Origin: Rhodobacteraceae bacterium EL53
GTDB lineage: Bacteria; Pseudomonadota; Alphaproteobacteria; Rhodobacterales; Rhodobacteraceae
Assembly (NCBI GenBank): GCA_900313015.1
Contig: OMPR01000013.1
Location: forward strand, 874,079-938,078
DNA length: 64,000 nt
Direction of reading: 5' to 3'
Under the pieces are notes generated by a model. The model saw only the letters and a program-made list of their open reading frames with translations. It was not told the origin of the DNA and made no database searches. The position numbers and the translations under genes were made by a program. Position 1 is the first letter of the stretch. Each line of letters begins with the position of its first letter. Of this stretch, positions 1 to 7,904 are shown piece by piece.

Positions 1-148
1 GGGTGTCATCCCCGTCGGTCCCGGGGTTTTCGATTTTCAGCACCGATGCTCCAAGATCCCCCAATAACTGTGTACAGGTAGGTCCTGCCAGAATGCGGGT
101 CAGGTCCAGAACTTTGACGCCTTCCAAGGCGCCTTTAGATACGGCCAT
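1..148 (-). CDS. CaiB/BaiF-type (family III) CoA-transferase, 5' part only
   Basis: Only the first 49 codons lie in the window; the gene runs off the left edge. The N-terminus reads [31 protein letters not shown], the classic opening of family III CoA-transferases, where a Rossmann strand is followed by the D-L-G-A-x-V-x-K-I-E signature. These enzymes move CoA between carboxylic acids. The ATG at 148-146 lies inside the last codons of the thiamine-diphosphate enzyme upstream, a 14-nt overlap that implies translational coupling and a joint task. A CoA-transferase next to a ThDP enzyme recalls frc-oxc (oxalate) pairs, but the partner does not look like oxalyl-CoA decarboxylase, so the substrate is unknown. 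Confidence 0.8.
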   Translation of the reverse strand, partial: MAVSKGALEGVKVLDLTRILAGPTCTQLLGDLGASVLKIENPGTDGDDT

Positions 149-1754
149 CGTACCCCTCCCGATCAATTTCAGCCGCGATCACAGTGAACGTGTCCGCGGT
201 TTGCGCCGCGTTCAGGGCTACTCTCAATTCGGACCGGTTGCGGACGGTGTGTCCCTGACCACCAAAGGCGCGACCCATGGCTGCATAATCGTGGTGGCCA
301 AAATCAACACCGCGATTTTTCATTTGGCGTTGGCGTTGTTTCAGTTCGATCAGGGCTAGGCTGGCATCAACGAATACCAGAAAGATCGGGTTGCCCCCCA
401 ACTCGGCTGCCGTCGCCAGTTCACCGGCAACCATCAAGAACCCAGCATCACCGGAAAAGCTGATGACGGGTCGGGTGGGTTCAGCCAGTTGCAGTCCAAT
501 TGCCATCGGGACAGCACAACCCATGGTGCATAGGGCAGAGGATTGAATAAGCCCGCGAGGCTCAGAGCAATTCCACATCTGAGACAATAGAATGCGATGC
601 GCCCCACTGTCAGCCGTTGCCAGAGTATTTGCGGGCAGGGCGACGCGGGTTTCAGCGATGACCGCAGCCGGCCCCCACTCATCATCATGCGGGAAGGCTT
701 TTGCCAACTCTTCCTTCACGGCCGACGGAGCACCGTTGGTCCATGTTGGATGGGCTGCAACACCTTTGGCGATTGCCTCTAACGTGGCACCTGTGTTCGC
801 GATGATATTCAGACCCGCCTGATGCATGTAGTGATCGTTTTCTACGGCAGCGATATCAATGACGCGCGTTTTCGCCGGGTCCCAAATATCACGCCAACCG
901 GGGCGCATTTCGATGGGATCATACCCGAGACAAAGAACCAGATCAGATTGCTCAATCAACGGGATCAAGTGCTTGTCGGCCAACGGGGATAATCCAGCAC
1001 CACCCAGACACAGCGGGTGATCTTCGGCGATGATGCCTTTGGCCTTATATGTGGTCACGAAAGGAATTGAGAAGTGTTCAAGAAAGGCCTGAACAATTGG
1101 GGCCGAACCGTCGCTTAAAACATCCAGTCCAATAATCGCGACGGGACGATCTGCTTGTTTTATCCAGTCCCGCGCCTGTTCTAAATGCGCACCGCAAGGG
1201 GCGACCTTGGCAGCGGGGATCAAGCGCCGCAAACGCGGCGTCGCGATTTTGGTATCTGCCACCGAAATCGGCACATCGATGTGGACCGGGCCGGGGCGTT
1301 GTTGGGTTGCCAATGAAACGGCTTTGTCTGCAATGATGTCCGCGCCCTTGGCCGTCAGGCAGAATGTGCCCTTGGTGATCGAGCGATAGACTTGCGCATG
1401 ATCCATAACCTGATGCGTATAGGTAAGCGCTTCGTCCGCATCGACACAGCCGGTCAGCACTATCATGGGCACACGATCCTGAAACGCATTCGCCACCACG
1501 TTGATCCCGTTCATGGCACCGGGACCAAGCGTCGCCACCAAAATGGCAGGCGCGCCATCGCGGTGATGCACGGCTTCAGCCATGAAACCTGCTGCGTTTT
1601 CGTGCTTTGCCAAATGGAAAGCGATCCCCGCCTGTTCCAACGCATCGACCAGCGTCAGGACTTCGCCGCCGGGCATTCCAAATGCGTGACGGCAACCGGC
1701 TTCAAAGAGCCTTTGAGCGAGCAGATCTGCTGCGCGTGGGGAAAGGTCTTGCAT
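135..1754 (-). CDS. Acetolactate synthase-like thiamine-diphosphate enzyme
   Basis: A protein of 539 aa with the three-domain layout of the acetolactate synthase/decarboxylase superfamily. The N-terminal Pyr domain has the cofactor-activating Glu at about residue 52 ([14 protein letters not shown]). A central domain follows, and the C-terminal PP domain has the metal/diphosphate motif near residue 435. That motif is G-D-A-G instead of G-D-G, and the Asn usually found about 26-30 residues later is replaced by V-D-A-S, so metal binding or chemistry may differ from true acetolactate synthases. I start at the ATG at 1754 because homology begins there ([22 protein letters not shown]); a longer frame extends to 1811. 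It overlaps the downstream CoA-transferase by 14 nt. The substrate cannot be named from sequence. Confidence 0.8.
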   Translation of the reverse strand: MQDLSPRAADLLAQRLFEAGCRHAFGMPGGEVLTLVDALEQAGIAFHLAKHENAAGFMAEAVHHRDGAPAILVATLGPGAMNGINVVANAFQDRVPMIVLTGCVDADEALTYTHQVMDHAQVYRSITKGTFCLTAKGADIIADKAVSLATQQRPGPVHIDVPISVADTKIATPRLRRLIPAAKVAPCGAHLEQARDWIKQADRPVAIIGLDVLSDGSAPIVQAFLEHFSIPFVTTYKAKGIIAEDHPLCLGGAGLSPLADKHLIPLIEQSDLVLCLGYDPIEMRPGWRDIWDPAKTRVIDIAAVENDHYMHQAGLNIIANTGATLEAIAKGVAAHPTWTNGAPSAVKEELAKAFPHDDEWGPAAVIAETRVALPANTLATADSGAHRILLSQMWNCSEPRGLIQSSALCTMGCAVPMAIGLQLAEPTRPVISFSGDAGFLMVAGELATAAELGGNPIFLVFVDASLALIELKQRQRQMKNRGVDFGHHDYAAMGRAFGGQGHTVRNRSELRVALNAAQTADTFTVIAAEIDREGYDGRI

Positions 1755-1845
1755 GATCGACGCTCCGAGTCTGTGTGCTGCGGAGCATGCGGAGTGTGAC
1801 CATGGGCGCAAGACCTTTCACAGCAGTGTGACCAACTGAGATCGG

Positions 1846-2316
1846 TTATTCGTTCACAGAGGTCGCGACGGCTTCGAACCGGGCATCCAATTCTGCGGCG
1901 ATCTCGGTCAACGTGGCCCCGCCTTCGTCCACGTAGGGAGCGAAAACGAAACTGGGTTTTTTATACGAAAGGGTCGCAGTGCCGTCGTCGTTTTCGGTAA
2001 CATAGAAACGGACCGGGGCCTCGATCATTGCGGATGTGGAAAGCGCGAGAATACGCACGGCAAAGTCATTGTTAAAGGCCCCAATCACCCGATTGCCGGG
2101 AATGGTGATGCCTCGGCTCGCCGCCGCGCCGGTCGGCCCGGCCTCGGTTACCACAGCCATACCGTTGGCTTTAACCGCTGATTTTACGGCTAGCACCAGT
2201 TCGGAATATGGCTTGTCCGTTGGGTGAATGGCCCACCCATCCCGAGGGGTTGCATCTTGAGCAAGGGCGGGCACAGAAGCCATGAGAAAGGCGAGTTGTA
2301 GTGGGAGATGTTTCAT
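1846..2316 (-). CDS. Secreted DUF302-family protein
   Basis: A protein of 156 aa. It opens with a Sec signal peptide (MKHLPLQLAFLMASVPALAQ), cleaved after the A-L-A motif, so the mature protein should be periplasmic. The rest matches the DUF302 fold pattern: a conserved opening on avoiding or using a paired substrate (Y-S-E-L-V-L-A-V-K-S-A-V), then a beta region with N-R-V-I-G-A-F-N-N-D-F-A and a final strand-helix with A-E-L-D-A-R-F. The function of DUF302 is not established. The frame extends 4 codons upstream (ATG at 2328), but the start at 2316 gives a normal signal peptide. It is divergent from the second ThDP enzyme, and 167 nt separate the two starts, enough for two promoters. Confidence 0.75.
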   Translation of the reverse strand: MKHLPLQLAFLMASVPALAQDATPRDGWAIHPTDKPYSELVLAVKSAVKANGMAVVTEAGPTGAAASRGITIPGNRVIGAFNNDFAVRILALSTSAMIEAPVRFYVTENDDGTATLSYKKPSFVFAPYVDEGGATLTEIAAELDARFEAVATSVNE

Positions 2317-2495
2317 ATCAAAGCTCACATACGAGAAAAATATGATCCCATTTTACATCGCAATTGTTTCAGGCGGCAGGGGCCGCAGGGTCACGATCAG
2401 CGGGTACAGGGTCACATTCGCGTGCATTCCCCCCATTTACCCCCTTGGGATTGGCGGCTTATGGTCGCCCATGCGTGCAAGAGGGGAGATTGAAC

Positions 2496-4046
2496 ATGTC
2501 TGAAATGAACGGGGCCGAAAGCCTGGTGCATTCCTTGATTGAAAGCGGGGTCGAGGTTTGTTTCACCAACCCCGGCACTTCTGAAATGCATTTTGTTGCT
2601 GCCTTGGATCATATTCCCGGACTGCGATCGATCCTTGTGTTGTTCGAAGGTGTCGCAACAGGTGCGGCCGACGGGTACTGGCGGATGGCACGAAAGCCCG
2701 CTTCAACGCTCTTGCACCTTGGTCCGGGGTTGGCCAATGGCATTTCAAATTTACACAATGCAAAAAAGGCAGGGTCGGGCGTTGTGAATATTGTCGGTGA
2801 ACATGCGTCGACCCACATCGAATTGGATGCGCCCCTGACCGCAGATATCGAGGGCCTTGCGCGCCCTGTGTCCCATTGGGTTCATACCTCAACCTCGGCA
2901 ACCGATGTTGGGGCAGATGCGGCGCGCGCTGTTCACGCCGCAAGCACTGTGCCCGGGCAAATTGCGACGCTGGTGTTGCCAAGCGATACCGCTTGGACAT
3001 TAGGGGGAGCAATCGGCCCGGCATTGCCAACTTCGGACCTTGAAACCTGCGACGGTGAAGTGTTGGATCAAGCGGCTGCTGCACTGGCTGGACCCGATAC
3101 TTTGCTGCTGTTGGGGGGGCAGGCTTTAACCGAAGAGGCGTTGCTTCTGGCGGGGAAGATCGCAGCACATACAGGGTGCGCCCTCTTGTCCGAGTGGTCG
3201 AATGCCCGAATGGAGCGGGGGGCAGGGCGCGTTCCTGTGGGCCGCGTTCCCTATCCGATCGATCTGGCTGTCGAACGTTTGAGCCAGTTCAAGCGGATTG
3301 TTCTAGTCGGAGCGCGAGCCCCGATCGGGTTTTTTGCTTATCCGGGTAAGCCTGCGGTTTTGACAAACCCAGATGCCGAGATCACCGCCTTGGCTGGTGC
3401 GGATAGGGACCTGCAATCCGTTCTTCAATCCCTATGTGCACGTGTTGGGGCGCAAAATGCACGTGCTCACGTTGCAGAGCCATTGACGCGATTTGACGTG
3501 ACGGGGCCTGCTACACCAGAAACCATTGCAACGGTGATAGGGCAGACAATTCCACACAATGCCATCGTGGTGGATGAATCAATAACCACTGGGCGTGCCT
3601 TTCACCCTGCAACGTTGGGCGCGGCCCCACATACATGGCTGAACAATTGCGGAGGATCGATTGGCTACTCGCTTTCAGCAGCGATCGGCGCAGCGGTTGC
3701 CTGCCCGGATCGCCCCGTTTTGACGCTGACGGGGGACGGGTCGGCACTGTACATGCCACAGGCGCTTTGGACGATGGCACGTGAAAACCTGAATATCACG
3801 GTCGTGATCTTTGCGAACCGAACCTACGAAATTTTGCGAGGTGAACTGACCAACGTAGGCGTTCAAAATCCCGGACCGCGGGCCGTGGACATGCTGACAT
3901 TGCAAAACCCACATGTGGATTGGGTGGCACAAGCAAACAGTATGGGGGTTCCGGGATGTACCGTCGAAACGGCAGAGGATTTAGAGGCTGAAATGCTGCG
4001 CACGCAAGAGGTCCCCGGACCACATCTAATCGAGGTTCTTCTTTGA
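2496..4046 (+). CDS. Acetolactate synthase/benzoylformate decarboxylase-like ThDP enzyme
   Basis: A protein of 516 aa with a complete ThDP enzyme architecture. The catalytic Glu is at about residue 51 (L-V-L-F-E-G-V-A-T-G-A-A-D-G). The diphosphate motif G-D-G-S starts near residue 413 and the metal-binding Asn follows about 27 residues later (V-I-F-A-N-R-T-Y-E-I-L). The Y-E-I-L ending and short length resemble benzoylformate-decarboxylase-like proteins often annotated as acetolactate synthase large subunit. The ATG at 2496 is preceded by a GAGGGGAG ribosome site at 2480-2488; the longer open frame from 2364 is not supported. It is only distantly related to the ThDP enzyme at 135-1754, so these are two separate members of the superfamily. 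The substrate is unknown. Confidence 0.8.
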   Translation: MSEMNGAESLVHSLIESGVEVCFTNPGTSEMHFVAALDHIPGLRSILVLFEGVATGAADGYWRMARKPASTLLHLGPGLANGISNLHNAKKAGSGVVNIVGEHASTHIELDAPLTADIEGLARPVSHWVHTSTSATDVGADAARAVHAASTVPGQIATLVLPSDTAWTLGGAIGPALPTSDLETCDGEVLDQAAAALAGPDTLLLLGGQALTEEALLLAGKIAAHTGCALLSEWSNARMERGAGRVPVGRVPYPIDLAVERLSQFKRIVLVGARAPIGFFAYPGKPAVLTNPDAEITALAGADRDLQSVLQSLCARVGAQNARAHVAEPLTRFDVTGPATPETIATVIGQTIPHNAIVVDESITTGRAFHPATLGAAPHTWLNNCGGSIGYSLSAAIGAAVACPDRPVLTLTGDGSALYMPQALWTMARENLNITVVIFANRTYEILRGELTNVGVQNPGPRAVDMLTLQNPHVDWVAQANSMGVPGCTVETAEDLEAEMLRTQEVPGPHLIEVLL

Positions 4047-4103
4047 TCTCAAAGCCCTCCCGCCCGTCGTCGTTGTCCCAAGTGGAACATCTCCTCCCGT
4101 TGG

Positions 4104-4140
4104 GCGTAGCCCAGAGCGGCAGAGCCGATCTGGGCTACGC
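4104..4140. repeat. Long intergenic hairpin (12-bp perfect arms with nested inner stem)
   Basis: Arms 4104-4115 and 4129-4140 are perfect 12-bp reverse complements (GCGTAGCCCAGA / TCTGGGCTACGC). Inside the loop, CGGC at 4117-4120 pairs with GCCG at 4124-4127 around an AGA turn, so the whole element folds as a single rod with one G/A mismatch. Two smaller palindromes follow, at 4151-4161 and 4165-4175. There is no U-tract, so it is not a standard terminator. It lies in a 230-nt gap between same-strand genes and may be a dispersed palindromic repeat unit. Confidence 0.6.
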
Positions 4141-4276
4141 CGTGCCCGCCGTCCGCAGGACGCAAGGCCAAAGGCCGCGCAGGGGGCTTAAATCTGAATG
4201 TCGCTAAGGAAACGCGCTTGTCACAGTTTCGGTTTGGCGACAAAAGACGCAGATCAGAGTTTAGGTAACCCGGTTA

Positions 4277-4633
4277 ATGCATCCACACAGTGATCAAATC
4301 CGTCTCGTGTTGTGCTCGACGTGTCAAAGCCACGCGACTACCAAGGAGCAAATTGAATCCGTTCAAGAGGCATTGTGCCAGGCTGGGCTGCAGTCACATG
4401 TCGAACTCGCGGAACATCCCTGCCTCAATGCCTGTGGAGCGCCAGTGACCATTGGTTTGCAAGGGACAGGGCGGGCCACTTACGTCTTTTCCGATGTCGA
4501 ACCTGTAACGGATGCAGCGGATATTGCGGCGGCATGTCAGTCTTATTTGGACAGTCCAAAGGGCTGGATCGAAGACGCCCGATCCTGTGGGCGGCTTCGG
4601 TTGTGTCTCAAAGCGCGACTGCCAGCGCTGTAA
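4277..4633 (+). CDS. DUF1636 family Cys-rich (ferredoxin-like) protein
   Basis: A protein of 118 aa with the DUF1636 pattern of Cys residues: Cys13 and Cys16 (CSTC), then Cys49 and Cys53 (HPCLNAC), resembling the ligand layout of thioredoxin-like 2Fe-2S proteins. The usual third Cys of the second cluster is absent: the paralogue at 19894-20277 has C-x3-C-x3-C where this one has C-x3-C-G-A-P. The ending R-A-T-Y-V-F-S-D also matches the paralogue. DUF1636 proteins commonly sit next to cobW/cobN and are thought to be metal-related, but their function is not established. It is convergent with the His-rich periplasmic protein. The C-terminal 25 residues look unlike the family. Confidence 0.7.
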   Translation: MHPHSDQIRLVLCSTCQSHATTKEQIESVQEALCQAGLQSHVELAEHPCLNACGAPVTIGLQGTGRATYVFSDVEPVTDAADIAAACQSYLDSPKGWIEDARSCGRLRLCLKARLPAL

Positions 4634-4725
4634 TAACAGGGAACAGCGTACCTTTATTAGATCGCAACACCGCTGCCTTAGTGCTCCCCATCTCTAGGGG
4701 CGTGGCGGCGGCGAAGGGTCGAATT

Positions 4726-5220
4726 TTAGTCGACCTGAATGTTAGCAGAGGCGCTCACCGGGACACTCTCAACCATCAGGGGGCTATGGCTGTTTGCGTT
4801 TAGGGACACTTTGATTTCAACATCCCCCTTTGGCAAATTGGTCAAGTGCATCCAATCGCCGTAGAGACGCGAAAGTTTTGCACCATTCACATAGACGTGG
4901 GCATGACCTTCACCGGTGACATCCTGTGCCGATGCGTTCTCTGGCGCAAAGCGAAAGTTCTTTGGCATGACGTGTAGATTCCAACCTGCCATCGGGTCTT
5001 TGTGAACCGCAATCGAAAGACTGGGCGCATCTGATCCGGCTGGCACGTTGACCGGAGTGGTATGATCATGTGCCGCCATTTCTGCAGCGCTTGATCCGTG
5101 TTGGGCTGGGTCCGAATGGTCATGGCCTGTGAATGTGGCACCATTGGCCGCGGCCAGAACAAACCCTGCGCCGCCCCCAAAGATCAAGCCAATTCCAAAC
5201 AGAGCAAGTGAACGAGACAT
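4726..5220 (-). CDS. Exported His-rich protein downstream of cbtBA
   Basis: A protein of 164 aa. An N-terminal hydrophobic segment (residues 4-26, ending in A-A-A-N-G-A) acts as a signal peptide or anchor, so the protein is probably periplasmic. A His-rich stretch follows (His33, 35, 41, 51, 53; H-D-H pairs), then a beta-rich domain with G-W-N-L-H-V-M and G-H-A-H-V-Y-V-N-G motifs. That domain resembles small periplasmic metal-site proteins found beside metal transporters. Its place directly after cbtBA suggests cobalt or other metal handling; this is inference. A GAGGA ribosome site precedes the ATG. A Rho-independent terminator (5231-5271) separates it from cbtA, so it may be expressed only by read-through or from its own promoter. 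Confidence 0.65.
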   Translation of the reverse strand: MSRSLALFGIGLIFGGGAGFVLAAANGATFTGHDHSDPAQHGSSAAEMAAHDHTTPVNVPAGSDAPSLSIAVHKDPMAGWNLHVMPKNFRFAPENASAQDVTGEGHAHVYVNGAKLSRLYGDWMHLTNLPKGDVEIKVSLNANSHSPLMVESVPVSASANIQVD

Positions 5221-5230
5221 GGGTTTTCCT

Positions 5231-5271
5231 CAGAAAATGAAAACCCCTGCCAAAGAAAGCTCTGGCAGGGG
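5231..5271 (-). terminator. Rho-independent terminator after cbtA
   Basis: Read on the minus strand, a perfect 9-bp stem (CCCCTGCCA / TGGCAGGGG, plus-strand arms 5244-5252 and 5263-5271) with a 10-nt loop is followed directly by GGTTTTCATTTTC. It sits 18 nt after the cbtA stop codon and 10 nt before the start region of the His-rich protein gene. Confidence 0.8.
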
Positions 5272-5289
5272 AGAAGGTCTGTGTGTGGT

Positions 5290-5976
5290 TCAAGCTTCGG
5301 CGCGGGCGCCTTCAGTGTTCCAAAAATAACCGGCAAAGCATCCGACAAGGACCCAAGCAGCCATACCAACGCCAAAGGCACGGGCAGCAAACAGTGCGCC
5401 TATCTCTGTTGGCACCGGGCCAGTAAAGACAGCCGGTTCAGGAGCTCCGATAACATGCGGTGCAAGCAACAACACAGCGGCTACACCCCACAGCATCCAG
5501 GATCGTGCAAAAGCAATCAGCCACATGGCAACAGCAGCCGAAGCCACCGTCCCGGTCCACCAGATCTGGCGCGCGCCAACATCTGCAGCGGCAACACCAG
5601 GCACTTCAGGTGCCAGTGTCAATCCAGGAGCGAAATGGAAGGCAATGAAACCTGCCATACCCCACAGCAAACCAGTGCGCCCATTGATGGTGTGCCCCTG
5701 ACCTTCGGCCATAGCCATCAGTGCAACCAACACAAGTGCATATCCGGTGTAAGTGAGCATCGTGAAAATGATACTCAGCCCGTCGCGCATCAGGTCAATG
5801 CCCGGTAGGTCCGGATGAGCGCTGACAGCCTCAGCGCCGAAATGCACCAATTCCCCGGACTCATAGAGCTCGGCATGCAACAAAACAGGTTGCACAAACA
5901 CAAGCTGCAGCAAGGCGGCGATCAACCCTGCTGCAGCACCAGCGAACAACGCGCTGGTTAAAATGCGGGAAAACAC
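5290..5976 (-). CDS. cbtA: Cobalt transporter subunit CbtA
   Basis: A protein of 228 aa matching the CbtA family. It opens with the typical F-S-R-I-L-T-S-A-L-F-A-G-A-A-A-G-L segment and has about five to six membrane helices, a P-G-I-D-L-M-R-D-G-L-S-I loop and a conserved H-F-A-P-G-L-T-L-A-P-E-V-P-G motif. CbtA with CbtB forms a B12-regulated cobalt uptake system in the inner membrane. I start at the GTG at 5976, four bases after the cbtB stop codon, because homology begins there (V-F-S-R-I-L); an ATG at 6030 would overlap most of the cbtB tail. Expression should follow the cobalamin riboswitch at 6201-6382. Confidence 0.9.
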   Translation of the reverse strand: MFSRILTSALFAGAAAGLIAALLQLVFVQPVLLHAELYESGELVHFGAEAVSAHPDLPGIDLMRDGLSIIFTMLTYTGYALVLVALMAMAEGQGHTINGRTGLLWGMAGFIAFHFAPGLTLAPEVPGVAAADVGARQIWWTGTVASAAVAMWLIAFARSWMLWGVAAVLLLAPHVIGAPEPAVFTGPVPTEIGALFAARAFGVGMAAWVLVGCFAGYFWNTEGARAEA

Positions 5977-5980
5977 GTGC

Positions 5981-6151
5981 TTAGTGGCAGGGGAAGCCAG
6001 TTGCGTGACGCACGTCATGTGCGGCGTCATGCAGGGCAGATGCCTGTACGTGTCCTGTCAGGGTCACAATGCCCAAGCCCAGAACAACGGCGAACAGTGC
6101 TGGTGCGAAACCAATGCCTGCTGCAGATGCCTTAAGTGTCTTCGTCGTCAT
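5981..6151 (-). CDS. cbtB: Cobalt transporter subunit CbtB
   Basis: A small protein of 56 aa, read directly from the minus strand: one membrane helix (residues about 13-32) followed by a C-terminal tail with the family signature H-D-A-A-H-D-V-R-H-A-T-G-F-P-C-H. That His/Cys tail, typical of CbtB, probably presents cobalt to CbtA. A TGGAGGAT ribosome site lies 7 nt before the ATG. The gene is followed after four bases by cbtA. The leader between the riboswitch aptamer and this gene folds a 6-bp hairpin (6167-6184) directly before the ribosome site, a likely part of the switch. Confidence 0.9.
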   Translation of the reverse strand: MTTKTLKASAAGIGFAPALFAVVLGLGIVTLTGHVQASALHDAAHDVRHATGFPCH

Positions 6152-6200
6152 ATTCTATCCTCCAAAGCCGTCGCACCCGACGGCTAGTGTTACAGTTTTT

Positions 6201-6382
6201 GCTTGGCAGGTCTCCTGGCTCACGGGTCGATGCCTCTGTCCGCCTTCCCCATGGAACCCCATGAGTGGCTGATTGGACAGACGCTCGCCGCTTACAGTCG
6301 CGGGGGCGGCTTGGGCATTGTCCGCATTTACGGTCGCACCCAATTCCCTCTTAGCATCCAGATTGCTCCAGCAGGACCAAGC
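6201..6382 (-). promoter_or_regulatory. Cobalamin (AdoCbl) riboswitch upstream of cbtBA
   Basis: On the minus strand, the aptamer closes with P1 GCTTGG/CCAAGC (plus-strand ends 6377-6382 and 6201-6206). It contains the conserved B12-box region A-G-C-C-A-C-T-C-A-T followed by GGGGAAGGCGGA, the core element CCCCGCGACTGTAAGC, and the 3' signature AGGAGACCTGCC. A 6-bp hairpin at 6167-6184 (GCCGTC/GACGGC) lies between the aptamer and the cbtB ribosome site and may be the expression platform. High B12 is expected to lower cobalt uptake. Confidence 0.92.
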
Positions 6383-6388
6383 CTCTCC

Positions 6389-6417
6389 ATCTAACCGTGA
6401 TCGCGATGGTGACGCAA
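6389..6417 (-). promoter_or_regulatory. Candidate promoter for the cbtBA riboswitch transcript
   Basis: TTGCGT (plus 6412-6417) and TTAGAT (plus 6389-6394) are separated by 17 nt, which places the start of transcription right at the aptamer 5' end. A 10-bp hairpin (arms 6396-6405 and 6413-6422, one G-T pair) overlaps this site just after the cobF stop and could be the cob operon terminator. The two uses would compete. Confidence 0.4.
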
Positions 6418-6439
6418 TCACGATTCGCGACACTTCAGG

Positions 6440-7183
6440 TCAGTTTGCGCGCTTTTTGAGCAAATAGATGTCCATGATCCAGCCATGATCCGCCCGCGCG
6501 GTGGCGCGCGTGTCCAAAATATTCTTTGCAACGTCACCCAAAGGGCCTTGGATGAGAATCTGTTCCTTCATACCGACGTAAGCGCCCCACCAAATGTGAT
6601 AAGCGCCCATAGGAAGATGTTGAAACGAACACTCCCCATCCAGCATGACCGCAACCCTTTCAACACCCGCTGGCCAGCCTTCATCGCGGATCCGGCGTCC
6701 GGTCGTGACGACGTAAGGCGCACCAATATCGTTGATCGGTATTGCGTGGGCAGCAGTCAGCGCTTGCAAGGCAGTGATACCGGGAATGACCCGAATTGTC
6801 GGAGCAGGCGCAAGCCGGGACGCGATGCGCAACGAGCTGTCATAAAGAGATGGATCACCCCAAATCAGCAAGGCCACCTGTTGGGCCCCGTCATGCGCTG
6901 CAATCGTGTCATGCCACCGTACTGCAATCGCATCGTGCCACTCGTCGACACCGCGTAAATATCCATCGGCTGATTTGCGCTCGGGGATATCAAAATAAGC
7001 AATCTTTACAGGCATGTCAGACACTTGTTCGATGATCTTTTCGCGAATACCAGCAAGGTCCGCCTTGTTGTTCCCCTTGCGTGGAATCAGAATCAAATCC
7101 GCGTCACGGATTGCCTGTGCCCCCTGAAAAGTCACGTGATCCGGGTTCCCAGTGCCGATGCCGATCAGGTTCAATTCAAACAT
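6440..7183 (-). CDS. cobF: Precorrin-6A synthase (deacetylating) CobF
   Basis: A protein of 247 aa. CobF methylates C-1 of precorrin-5 and removes the acetyl group, using S-adenosylmethionine, in the oxygen-dependent B12 pathway. The N-terminus has the tetrapyrrole methylase glycine loop (LIGIGTGNPDHVTFQGAQAI). The family marks I-P-R-K-G-N-N-K-A-D-L, W-G-D-P-S-L-Y-D-S and V-I-P-G-I-T-A-L-Q are all present. The length fits the family. It is the last gene of the minus-strand cob run and overlaps the end of cobA by 8 nt. Its presence, with cobG, marks the pathway as aerobic. Confidence 0.95.
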   Translation of the reverse strand: MFELNLIGIGTGNPDHVTFQGAQAIRDADLILIPRKGNNKADLAGIREKIIEQVSDMPVKIAYFDIPERKSADGYLRGVDEWHDAIAVRWHDTIAAHDGAQQVALLIWGDPSLYDSSLRIASRLAPAPTIRVIPGITALQALTAAHAIPINDIGAPYVVTTGRRIRDEGWPAGVERVAVMLDGECSFQHLPMGAYHIWWGAYVGMKEQILIQGPLGDVAKNILDTRATARADHGWIMDIYLLKKRAN

Positions 7184-7904
7184 CGTTAAATTCCGCCAAA
7201 GGACCGTACAGAATCAAAGCAGGTGCCGAGCCAATTTCAGACTCCAAGCGTTTGGCCAATGCGCCCATCGTAGTCCGGTGCAGGGCTTGAGTCGGCGTGG
7301 AAACCGCCTCTGCCAACATCGCGGGTGTCTCCAGCGGCAGCCCATGAGCGTGCAGTGCATTTACCAGCAATGGAAAAGTGCGTTTGCCCATGAACACCAC
7401 GGTAGTCGCTTGCGAATCCGCCAAGGCAGTCAGGTTCAAATCGTCGGGCAACTCCCCACTGACATCATGACCGGTCACAAACTGAACCCGACGGGCTGTC
7501 AGGCGCCGGGTCAATGGAATACCTGCCGCCGCAGCAGCTGCAACTGCGGATGGAATTCCCGGAATGATCTCATATTCAATGCCCGCCGCCTGCAACGCTA
7601 CCAGCTCTTCTTCCAAGCGGCCAAACATGCCCCCGTCGCCGGATTTTAGCCGCACAACATGTGCGCCTGTCTCTGCGTAGTCTACCAACAGACGGCTCAC
7701 GTGGTCTTGCTTGGGCGAGGGGCGTCCGGCACGTTTGCCAACCCCAACCAAATCCGCGTCAGGGTGCGCGTGGGTCAGGATCGGACCACTGCTGAGATCG
7801 TCAAATAGGACCGCATCCGCCTTACCCAACCGATCAACGGCTTTCAGGGTCAACAGTTCAGGATCACCGGGGCCTGACCCGATAAAAGAGACAAATCCGG
7901 TCAT
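7176..7904 (-). CDS. cobA: Uroporphyrinogen-III C-methyltransferase CobA (SUMT)
   Basis: A protein of 242 aa that converts uroporphyrinogen III to precorrin-2 by two SAM-dependent methylations, the entry step to corrin and siroheme. It has the G-S-G-P-G-D-P-E-L-L-T-L-K-A loop near residue 9, the K-R-A-G-R-P-S-P-K-Q segment and the conserved L-K-S-G-D-G-G-M-F-G-R and V-P-G-I-P-S-A motifs. It is the stand-alone form, without a CysG-type dehydrogenase domain. The start overlaps the end of cobB by 4 nt (ATGA) and the end overlaps cobF by 8 nt. Confidence 0.95.
   Translation of the reverse strand: MTGFVSFIGSGPGDPELLTLKAVDRLGKADAVLFDDLSSGPILTHAHPDADLVGVGKRAGRPSPKQDHVSRLLVDYAETGAHVVRLKSGDGGMFGRLEEELVALQAAGIEYEIIPGIPSAVAAAAAAGIPLTRRLTARRVQFVTGHDVSGELPDDLNLTALADSQATTVVFMGKRTFPLLVNALHAHGLPLETPAMLAEAVSTPTQALHRTTMGALAKRLESEIGSAPALILYGPLAEFNDV

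Noticed and set aside
2563-3168. 201-codon minus-strand open frame antisense to the second ThDP enzyme
   Set aside because: Pro/Arg/Gln-rich shadow product, with the plus-strand enzyme clearly real.
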